DNA of 5,156 nucleotides. Source: Verrucomicrobiota bacterium. Lineage in GTDB: Bacteria; Chlamydiota; Chlamydiia; Chlamydiales; FEN-1388. The stretch's first letter is position 1. The number at the start of each line of letters is the position of its first letter. The notes under the pieces were generated by a model, which saw only the letters and a program-made list of their open reading frames with translations, did not search any database and was not told where the DNA came from. The stretch is from assembly GCA_018239705.1 (NCBI GenBank), contig JAFEGS010000635.1, positions 1 to 5,156 of the forward strand, read 5' to 3'. This document shows, in pieces, positions 1-5,156 of the stretch. The position numbers were made by a program, and so were the translations under genes.

Positions 1-333
1 CTCGCACTCTCCTGCGCCGTCATGCACCATCCCGACATTCTCTTTCTCGATGAGCCTACTTCAGGAGTAGACCCAATTACGCGGCGCGAGTTCTGGAACC
101 ACATTAACGGCCTTGTCGAAAAGGGTGTTACCATCATGGTGACAACCCATTTTATGGATGAGGCCGAATACTGCGACCGCATCGCGCTTGTCTATCAAAG
201 CAAGCTGATCACCGTTGGCACTCCCGATATGCTGAAGGCCTCCTGTGCAAGTGCAGAGAATCCTACGCCCACCCTTGAAGATGCTTTTATAGAGCTTATC
301 CAGCGATTTGACGAGGCTCGCCATGCAAAGTGA
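1..333 (+). CDS. ybhF: ABC transporter ATP-binding protein, YbhF-like, C-terminal part (5' end outside window)
   Basis: This is the last 110 residues of the ATPase subunit of an ABC-2 exporter; it hydrolyses ATP on the cytoplasmic face to drive the two permeases encoded next. The frame is open from base 1 (LALSCAV before the first ATG at 22), so 22 is an internal methionine, not the start. Visible motifs, counted from the window edge, are the Walker B stretch LFLDEPT with catalytic Glu at residue 18, the D-loop SGVDP at 21-25, and the switch His at residue 50 in VTTH. The segment TTHFMDEAEYCDRI and the C-terminal tail recall the second nucleotide-binding domain of E. coli YbhF, which from family knowledge carries two such domains in about 580 residues. 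Whether this one also has two cannot be seen. Walker A and most of the signature region lie off-window. The stop overlaps the ybhS start by 11 bp. Confidence 0.93.
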   Translation, partial: LALSCAVMHHPDILFLDEPTSGVDPITRREFWNHINGLVEKGVTIMVTTHFMDEAEYCDRIALVYQSKLITVGTPDMLKASCASAENPTPTLEDAFIELIQRFDEARHAK

Positions 334-1450
334 TGCAAGAAGGCGCCTTCGGGCATTAATTGTAAAAGAAATATTTCAAATTATACGCGATCCAAGCTCC
401 ATTCTCATCTCAGTTGTGCTGCCCTTGATTATGCTTATCATCTACGGCTTTGGGGTCTCGCTCGACCTTGACCATCTGAGAATAGGCCTTGTGCTTGAAG
501 ATACCTCTCCCGATGCCATAAGTTTTGCCAAATCGCTCACAGATTCGCGCTACTTTGAGGTGAGCATCGTTCGAGACAGGAGGGAGATGGAGCGAGCAAT
601 TATGTCAGGGACTGTGAGGGGGTTTATCGTTGTGCCTTCCTACTTTTCGCAGTTTCGACTGAGGCCGGATCAGGTAGCTCCCATTCAGGTTATAGCGGAT
701 GGGAGCGAGCCAAATACGGCCAATTTTGTGCAGATTTATGCCCAGTCGGCCTGGCAGAACTGGCTGCAGCAGGAGCAGATTTCCAGTGATTTGCAGGGAC
801 TCTCATTAGTGCAGCTACAGCCGCGCTACTGGTTTAATGAAGAGCTTGAGAGCCGCAATTCTTTGGTGCCGGGCTCTATTGCCGTTATCCTCACCTTAGT
901 CGGTACACTTCTCACCTCCTTAGTAGTGGCAAGAGAGTGGGAGAGGGGCACAATGGAGGCACTTATTGCAACGCCTGTGACTGTGCGAGAGCTCTTTTTA
1001 GGCAAATTTATCTCCTACTTTGTGCTTGGGATGCTCTCGTTTGTCTTTAGCTATTTTTTTGCTGTTTGGGTCTATGATGTGCCTGCTAGGGGCTCTTTTT
1101 TAGCATTTCTTATAACTGCAGCAGTGTTTCTCTTACCGGCACTAGGGCTTGGACTGTATGTCTCTACCACGTCGCGAAGCCAGATTATCTCTACCCAATT
1201 TGCGCTTATACTGGGCTTTATGCCCTCCTTTATGCTCTCAGGCTTTGTCTTTGAGATCAGTAGCATGCCTTTCTGGATACAGTGCTTTACCTATGTCATT
1301 CCGGCTCGCTACTTTGTTACCTCTTTGCAGACACTCTTTTTGGTAGGGGATGTTATGCGGCTCCTCCTGATCAATCTTGTGCCGATGCTTATTCTCGGGG
1401 TTCTTCTCTGTGTAGCAACGATAAAGAAAACGGTAAAGAGGCTCGACTAA
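323..1450 (+). CDS. ybhS: ABC-2 type transporter permease, YbhS-like
   Basis: Inner-membrane permease of 375 residues, close to the roughly 377 of E. coli YbhS. It has one N-terminal membrane segment (about 25-44), a large extracytoplasmic domain (about 45-180), then about five more segments (182-203, 228-250, 258-281, 290-311, 345-366). The ABC-2 signature AREWERGTMEAL follows segment two at about 203-214. DGSEPNTANFVQ (126-137) and the IPARYF motif near 326-331 are recalled YbhS hallmarks. I chose ATG 323, preceded by GACGAGG with about 6 bp spacing, over the in-frame TTG at 308, which would add five residues and has no better ribosome site. It starts inside the end of ybhF and runs into ybhR, implying coupled translation. 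It is expected to pair with YbhR as a heterodimer for drug or cation efflux. The substrate cannot be read from the sequence. Confidence 0.93.
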   Translation: MQSDARRRLRALIVKEIFQIIRDPSSILISVVLPLIMLIIYGFGVSLDLDHLRIGLVLEDTSPDAISFAKSLTDSRYFEVSIVRDRREMERAIMSGTVRGFIVVPSYFSQFRLRPDQVAPIQVIADGSEPNTANFVQIYAQSAWQNWLQQEQISSDLQGLSLVQLQPRYWFNEELESRNSLVPGSIAVILTLVGTLLTSLVVAREWERGTMEALIATPVTVRELFLGKFISYFVLGMLSFVFSYFFAVWVYDVPARGSFLAFLITAAVFLLPALGLGLYVSTTSRSQIISTQFALILGFMPSFMLSGFVFEISSMPFWIQCFTYVIPARYFVTSLQTLFLVGDVMRLLLINLVPMLILGVLLCVATIKKTVKRLD

Positions 1451-2559
1451 TGAAACAACGGATTATAGCCCTTATAATAAAAGAATTACTTGTCAATTTA
1501 AAGGACAAGAAGGTGTGCCTCTCCCTCATTGTGCCGCCGATCATCCAGCTCGTTATCTTTACCTGGGCGGCCACATTAGATGTGAAAGATGTTCCTATCG
1601 GCATACTCAATCGAGACAGTGGCGAAAAAGCCTTTGAGCTGGTACAGCGCTTTCATGGATCGCCCATGTTCACAAAGATCGTTTACTTAAAAGGGGTTGA
1701 AGAGATTGCCCCCTTCATTGACAACCAGTGGGGAGTCATGGTTGTGTCAATTGATGAGCAGTTTTCGCGCAATATCGATGCGAAAAAGGCGGCCGATGTA
1801 CAGCTTATTCTGGATGGGCGAAAGACAAATACGGCGCAGATTGTAGCTGGCTATACCTCAGATGTCATCTCGCAGTATAACCTCGATATTGCCTCAGATA
1901 TTGGTGTGAAGCTCCAGTCCACCGCCATCGTGCCTCGAGACTGGTACAACCCAAACCTTCTTTTCTACTGGTACAATATTCCCTGCCTCGTGGCTATTCT
2001 GACCATGCTCTTGAGCCTCATTATCACCTGCTTGTCAGTAGCGCGTGAGCGGGAGCTTGGTACCTTTGACCAGCTGCTTGTCTCGCCGATGCTGCCCATT
2101 GAGATCATGATTGGGAAGGTCATTCCGGCTATCATCATTGCGCTTGTGGAATCTACTATTATTGTTTTGGTGGGGGTTTTTATCTTCCAGGTTCCCTTCG
2201 TGTCCTACTTTGCCTACCTGTACGCAGCTCTCTTTGTCTTTGTCTGCTCGGTTGTTGGCGTGGGCCTCTTTATCTCCTCGCTCTGTTCTACGCAGCAGCA
2301 GGCTGTCTTGGGCTCATTTTGCTTTGTGTCGCCATCAGTGCTCCTTTCGGGATTTGCGACACCTATCGAAAACATGGCTCCTTGGATACAGTACATTACC
2401 TATGTGAATCCTCTGCGCTACATGCTGGTGGTTTCCCGCGGAGTGTTTTTGAAGGATATGCCCTTCAGCATTATCCTCCAAAATCTTTGGCCAATGGCGA
2501 TCATTGCGATCTTTACGTTCACGGCCTCTACCTGGTTTTTTAAACGGCGGCTGGAATGA
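1450..2559 (+). CDS. ybhR: ABC-2 type transporter permease, YbhR-like
   Basis: Second permease of the exporter, 369 residues, matching the usual length of YbhR (about 368). The topology parallels YbhS: a first membrane segment at about 22-42, an external domain at about 43-175, then segments near 176-197, 222-246, 254-276, 284-303 and 342-361. The ABC-2 signature ARERELGTFDQLLVSP sits at 198-213. LILDGRKTNTAQI (119-131), WYNPNLLFYW (165-174) and SSLCSTQQQA (276-285) resemble E. coli YbhR closely from memory. The start is ATG 1450, whose first base is the last base of the ybhS stop (TAATG), with AAAGAGG at 1435-1441 as ribosome site. The frame is open further upstream to 1282, but that region is ybhS in another frame. 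This is the last gene of the operon; the hairpin follows 7 bp after the stop. An HlyD-type adaptor such as YbhG is not in the window. Confidence 0.93.
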   Translation: MKQRIIALIIKELLVNLKDKKVCLSLIVPPIIQLVIFTWAATLDVKDVPIGILNRDSGEKAFELVQRFHGSPMFTKIVYLKGVEEIAPFIDNQWGVMVVSIDEQFSRNIDAKKAADVQLILDGRKTNTAQIVAGYTSDVISQYNLDIASDIGVKLQSTAIVPRDWYNPNLLFYWYNIPCLVAILTMLLSLIITCLSVARERELGTFDQLLVSPMLPIEIMIGKVIPAIIIALVESTIIVLVGVFIFQVPFVSYFAYLYAALFVFVCSVVGVGLFISSLCSTQQQAVLGSFCFVSPSVLLSGFATPIENMAPWIQYITYVNPLRYMLVVSRGVFLKDMPFSIILQNLWPMAIIAIFTFTASTWFFKRRLE

Positions 2560-2633
2560 AAAAACAACCACAGAGCTCACAGAGTACACAGAGGATGGTA
2601 ATTTCTCTCTGTGTACTCTGTGAGCTCTGTGGT
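2559..2633 (-). terminator. Probable intrinsic terminator for the peptidase operon, using the repeat hairpin
   Basis: Read on the minus strand, the 27-bp stem is followed by TG and then six Ts (complement of the A-run at 2559-2564). This is the stem plus U-tract form of a Rho-independent terminator, 9 bp after the M29 peptidase stop. On the plus strand the stem is followed by GATATTTGC, a poor U-tract, so termination of ybhFSR would be weaker by this rule. The stem is much longer and less GC-rich (about half) than a typical terminator, so it may be a repeat that happens to serve this purpose. Confidence 0.5.
2567..2633. repeat. 67-bp perfect inverted repeat with 9-bp tandem substructure
   Basis: The arms at 2567-2593 and 2607-2633 are 27-bp perfect reverse complements around a 13-nt loop (2594-2606). 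Each arm is itself three tandem 9-bp units that share CACAGAG after two variable bases (AC, CT and TA in the left arm). The element almost fills the gap between convergent genes. From memory, intergenic hairpins of this CACAGAG type occur in scattered bacterial genomes and are often mis-called as small proteins rich in HR or TE repeats. I see no target-site duplication or transposase nearby. Being perfectly paired over 27 bp, it is either recent or maintained. Confidence 0.92.
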
Positions 2634-2641
2634 GATATTTG

Positions 2642-3880
2642 CTATATTGCCCACTCACCTTTTCTAATCAAAGCGGTCTGCACTCCTGAATAGGAGGTAG
2701 CAACCACATCGACCTCCTCAGAGGAGATCATGAAGTCGGTGTGGACGTTACTGTCGTTACATCCTACGGCCTCTAGCTGCTCAGCGGTCATTACATCCCC
2801 GCCGTCGAGGCAAAAGCGGTAGGCAAACCCCACTGCAATATGGCAGCAGGCATTTTCATCGAAGAGGATCTCTTCAAACACACGCCTGCTTTGGTAGATA
2901 GGGGAGTCGATGCCTACAAGCGCCACCTCTCCCAGCCTTTTTGCTCCCGGATCGTTGGAGATGTAGGAGGCAAAGTGATCTGCTCCTTGTGAGGCAGAAA
3001 AATCGGTAATGACGCCGTTTTTAAACTCCAGCTTCAGATCCTTTACAAGCTCGCCATTGACAGAGACAGGGCGAGTGACACGCACTTTTCCTTCGGTCAG
3101 GCGATAGTCTGGGGTTGTGAAGCACTCCTCAGTTGGGATGTTGGCTTCAAAGTCAACACCGGAGGGGGTTGTGCTATTGCCGCCTTTAAAGAGCGCCTTT
3201 GGCGATAAGAAAACCTTCAAATTGGTCCCTGGGCCTGTAAAGTGCAATTCTTTAATTTTAAGATCGGTGAGCATTTGTGCTCGTGCTTTCAGCCTGTTTT
3301 TGTGCTCTTCCCAAAGCAGTAAGGCATTTGGCTTGTCTGCTCGGCAGATGTGGAAGATAGATTCCCAGAGTGCTTCATAGGCCTTTTCTTCGCTCAATTC
3401 AGGATAGACCTTTTTTGCCCATTTTGGGGTAGCTGCAGCGGCCACTGTCCATTGGACTTTCGATTTTCCAACCCCTTCTGCGTAGTACTTTTTCAGGCTC
3501 TGCCTGTAGCTATTTTGGAGGCTATTGACCTTTTTGGCCGGAAGGACTGAGAGCAAATCGGGATCTTCGCTTCCAACTAATCGAAGGACTGCTGCTGTAT
3601 CTTCCACAAAGTCTTCAAATTTTATTGGGATAAAGCGTGGGACATACTGAAGGCTTGCATCATCTACAGACTCAACGACACGGAGCTTGGTCAGGTTGAG
3701 ATCGATAAAGTCGACATTGACGAACTTAGCGCCCCTTTTGTAGGCTTCTCGTACAAGGTTTTCAATGAGCTCTCGGTGGATGAGCTCTCCAGTGATATTG
3801 ACAACCTGGCCAGGCTGTACATTCATGCCGTGGGCAACAAGTAAGTGCGCATAGTTATTAAGCTTTTCTTTGAAATCCAT
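2642..3880 (-). CDS. M29 family metallo-aminopeptidase (AmpS/AmpT/PepS type)
   Basis: Cytoplasmic exopeptidase of 412 residues, the usual full length for family M29 (about 410). It removes N-terminal amino acids from peptides using a two-metal site. Candidate ligands by family comparison are Glu251 in IPTEECFTTPD, Glu318 in RLGEVALVG, His347 in CCHIAVGFAY, and His380 and Asp382 in NVHTDFMI; Tyr354 fits the conserved active-site tyrosine. The N-terminal half (YAHLLVAHGMNVQPGQVV, residues 10-27) is the non-catalytic domain typical of the family. There is no signal peptide. The ATG at 3880 lies 3 bp after the stop of the methionine aminopeptidase gene, with AGAGGA at 3895-3890 as ribosome site inside that gene's end, so the two are almost certainly co-transcribed. 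Family members have broad specificity, so a narrower name is not justified. All expected catalytic residues are present and nothing suggests decay. Confidence 0.92.
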   Translation of the reverse strand: MDFKEKLNNYAHLLVAHGMNVQPGQVVNITGELIHRELIENLVREAYKRGAKFVNVDFIDLNLTKLRVVESVDDASLQYVPRFIPIKFEDFVEDTAAVLRLVGSEDPDLLSVLPAKKVNSLQNSYRQSLKKYYAEGVGKSKVQWTVAAAATPKWAKKVYPELSEEKAYEALWESIFHICRADKPNALLLWEEHKNRLKARAQMLTDLKIKELHFTGPGTNLKVFLSPKALFKGGNSTTPSGVDFEANIPTEECFTTPDYRLTEGKVRVTRPVSVNGELVKDLKLEFKNGVITDFSASQGADHFASYISNDPGAKRLGEVALVGIDSPIYQSRRVFEEILFDENACCHIAVGFAYRFCLDGGDVMTAEQLEAVGCNDSNVHTDFMISSEEVDVVATSYSGVQTALIRKGEWAI

Positions 3881-3883
3881 AGT

Positions 3884-4783
3884 CTATTTTCCTCTTGTTG
3901 TAATAAAGACAGCACCCTTTTCATCGATCAAAACAGAGTTTTCAGCTTGGGCAACCAGGCCCTGGCCCTGCTCGAGCAGGGGAGCATAGCCTGCAATAAT
4001 GCGAGCGTGCATGAGCTCCTCCAGGCCGGCTCTCACTGCTGCAAGGGGAAGATCCTTGTCGATAAGGTCGTGTGTGGCAAAGGGAAGGCCATCAAAGCTC
4101 TTAATTTTGGGCAGGAGCGCGCGTCCGAGGGGTGACTGATGGGGGCGCTGTGTGATGAGTGAAAAGATGGTTGGGCTTCCGGCATCGTAAATGAGGCCTT
4201 TTCCATTGGTGGCAAAGGGCTCAATAGCAAAGGTCATGCCGGGTCTAAAGATGGTTGTTGAATTGTCATCATAATTGGGGATTGAGGGGGGCATATGCAC
4301 CTTGTAGGGCCCAAGGCCGTGGCCGGTAAGATTTCTGATAGGCCTAAACCCACGCGAGGTGATAGTCTCTTCTATCAGTTTGCCAATTTCTCGGATCCGC
4401 ATCCCCACTTTGATGTGTGCTTCGGCTGCTGCAAGTGCAGCCTCTGCCGCATCGATCAGCGGCTGATTGGCTCCGGAGAGGTCTACTGTTACTGCGCAGT
4501 CTCCTATGGCACCGTTGTAGCAGACGCCAATGTCAAGCTTTACCACTTCGTTTGAGAGGATGATATCTTCGTCCGGCTGAGGTAAAAAATGGGCAGCTAC
4601 ATTATTGAGGGCAATCTGAGGGGGAAATGCAGCTCGACCTCCCAGTTCGATGATCTTATGGTTGATTTTTGCGATAATGTCATTGTAGGAAGCGCCATTT
4701 TTGATTAAAGACTTGCCGTAGGCACGGACTTGGCAGGCAAGTGTTCCTGCATGAAGAAAATGCTGTTTGTATTTTAGGTTCAT
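3884..4783 (-). CDS. map: Type II (archaeal-type) methionine aminopeptidase, M24A
   Basis: Removes initiator methionine from new proteins in the cytoplasm. The 299 residues compare with 295 for the Pyrococcus furiosus enzyme. The metal ligands line up well: Asp84 in KLDIGV, Asp95 in IGDCAVTVDL, His155 in TGHGLGPYKVH, Glu188 in FAIEPFAT and Glu281 in AENSVLI. His65 (NNVAAHFLP) and His163 match the two substrate-site histidines. The roughly 65-residue helical insert between FAIEPFAT and the last ligand, with RPHQSPLGRALLPKIK near 213-228, defines type II and is absent from the usual bacterial type I enzyme. It lacks the long N-terminal extension of eukaryotic MetAP2. The start ATG 4783 gives the expected short N-terminus, but no Shine-Dalgarno sequence is visible before it. 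It is the first gene of a two-gene unit with the M29 peptidase. Lateral origin from archaea is possible but not shown here. Confidence 0.9.
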   Translation of the reverse strand: MNLKYKQHFLHAGTLACQVRAYGKSLIKNGASYNDIIAKINHKIIELGGRAAFPPQIALNNVAAHFLPQPDEDIILSNEVVKLDIGVCYNGAIGDCAVTVDLSGANQPLIDAAEAALAAAEAHIKVGMRIREIGKLIEETITSRGFRPIRNLTGHGLGPYKVHMPPSIPNYDDNSTTIFRPGMTFAIEPFATNGKGLIYDAGSPTIFSLITQRPHQSPLGRALLPKIKSFDGLPFATHDLIDKDLPLAAVRAGLEELMHARIIAGYAPLLEQGQGLVAQAENSVLIDEKGAVFITTRGK

Positions 4784-4839
4784 TGAGCTAACGTTTGCGT
4801 TTGTTGAAAGTAGCTAATTTTTTCATATTTAGGACTAAA
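4784..4839. promoter_or_regulatory. Divergent intergenic region expected to hold promoters for map and the shikimate kinase gene
   Basis: This 56-bp gap separates two divergent starts, so at least part of both promoters should lie here or just inside the genes. On the plus strand TTGAAA (4804-4809) and TATTTA (4826-4831) are spaced by 16 bp, but transcription would then start only about 2 bp before the ATG and remove the AGGA ribosome site at 4831-4834. On the minus strand TAAATA (complement of 4831-4826) is a possible -10 without a convincing -35. No operator-like palindrome longer than 6 bp is seen. The regulatory role is inferred from position only. Confidence 0.35.
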
Positions 4840-5156
4840 ATGAAAGGAAATGTCGTTCTATATGGCTTTAAAGGGTGTGGAAAGAGCTATTTTGGAAAAC
4901 TTCTTGCCAAAGAGAGTGGGTATACGTTTATCGATACAGACCAGCTCATTGAAGAGCTGCATGGAGATGGCTCTTGCAGAGACATTGCCTTAAAGCAGGG
5001 CGAGCCCTTTTTTCGAGAGCTTGAGAGGCGAGTCATTGCGTCACTTCCACAGGCTGAAAATAGGGTTATTGCAGTAGGTGGTGGAGCAGTGCTGGATGCA
5101 CAAACTACTGCAAAGCTTCGGCAATTGGGAACACTGGTCTACTTAATCGTTGAAAA
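4840..5156 (+). CDS. Shikimate kinase, N-terminal part (3' end outside window)
   Basis: First 105 codons of a P-loop kinase that transfers phosphate from ATP to the 3-hydroxyl of shikimate, the fifth step of chorismate synthesis, in the cytoplasm. Visible motifs are the Walker A GFKGCGKS at residues 9-16, the shikimate-binding DTD at 32-34, the FRELE motif with Arg59, and the triple glycine 80-82 in VGGGAVLD. These together separate it from gluconate and adenylate kinases. The residue after GKS is Tyr17, where Thr is common in proteobacterial AroK. The ATG at 4840 has AGGA at 4831-4834, 5 bp upstream, and the P-loop lies at the usual distance from the N-terminus. Family members are about 170 residues, so some 65 are missing, including the LID region. 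Whether it should be called aroK or aroL cannot be decided, and neighbours to the right are unknown. Confidence 0.92.
   Translation, partial: MKGNVVLYGFKGCGKSYFGKLLAKESGYTFIDTDQLIEELHGDGSCRDIALKQGEPFFRELERRVIASLPQAENRVIAVGGGAVLDAQTTAKLRQLGTLVYLIVE

Noticed and set aside
308..322. In-frame TTG start upstream of ybhS.
   Set aside because: ATG 323 has a purine-rich ribosome site at suitable spacing and gives the length expected for the family.
1282..1449. Upstream extension of ybhR to an ATG at 1282.
   Set aside because: The extra 56 residues are ybhS read in another frame and have no resemblance to a permease N-terminus; ATG 1450 with AAAGAGG fits the family.
2335..2658. A 107-codon minus-strand open frame running through the hairpin and into the end of ybhR.
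   Set aside because: It lies mostly antisense to a well-supported permease gene, and its HRAHRVHRE-like stretch is just the 9-bp repeat read in frame.
3765..3789. A 10-bp direct repeat (ATGAGCTCTC) at 3765 and 3780 inside the M29 gene.
   Set aside because: It encodes the ELI...ELI of GELIHRELIE in a coding region with an in-frame 15-bp offset, so it is best explained by protein sequence and chance.
4786..4815. Short inverted repeat AGCTA...TAGCT in the divergent gap.
   Set aside because: Only five paired bases with a 20-base spacer, which is expected by chance.
4804..4831. TTGAAA and TATTTA with 16-bp spacing as a promoter for the shikimate kinase gene.
   Set aside because: Not accepted as a separate feature because its transcript would begin about 2 bp before the ATG and lose the AGGA ribosome site. 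It is mentioned only within the intergenic entry.

Overview
The window is ordinary-looking bacterial chromosome with dense coding. It has two gene blocks that converge on a hairpin, followed by a divergent gene at the right edge. The organism is a bacterium: the ABC transporter resembles enterobacterial YbhFSR closely, and the shikimate kinase is the bacterial P-loop (AroK/AroL) type, whereas archaea use an unrelated GHMP-type enzyme. The methionine aminopeptidase, however, is of the archaeal/eukaryotic type II class, which is unusual for a bacterium. The mixture, and the look of the shikimate kinase N-terminus, made me think of an environmental relative of the Chlamydiae. That is a weak hunch from memory and not a supported assignment.

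Layout. Positions 1-2559 (+ strand) hold the end of ybhF (ATPase) and complete ybhS and ybhR (two ABC-2 permeases). These three overlap each other by 11 bp and 1 bp, so they form one translationally coupled transporter operon. Positions 2560-2641 are an 82-bp convergent gap almost filled by a perfect 27-bp inverted repeat. Each arm of that repeat is built of three 9-bp units ending in CACAGAG. Positions 4783-2642 (- strand) hold a two-gene unit: a type II methionine aminopeptidase followed 3 bp later by a full-length M29-family metallo-aminopeptidase. Positions 4784-4839 are a 56-bp divergent gap, and 4840-5156 (+) is the first 105 codons of a shikimate kinase cut by the window edge.

Function. 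YbhF would energise a YbhS/YbhR heterodimer in the inner membrane as an efflux pump. The two peptidases would act in the cytoplasm, one removing initiator methionine from new proteins and the other trimming peptides from the N-terminus. Aro(K/L) phosphorylates shikimate on the way to chorismate. The three blocks have no obvious functional link. The items most worth a second look are the hairpin repeat and the archaeal-type MetAP paired with an M29 peptidase. I found no tRNA or rRNA gene, CRISPR array, insertion sequence or defence system.
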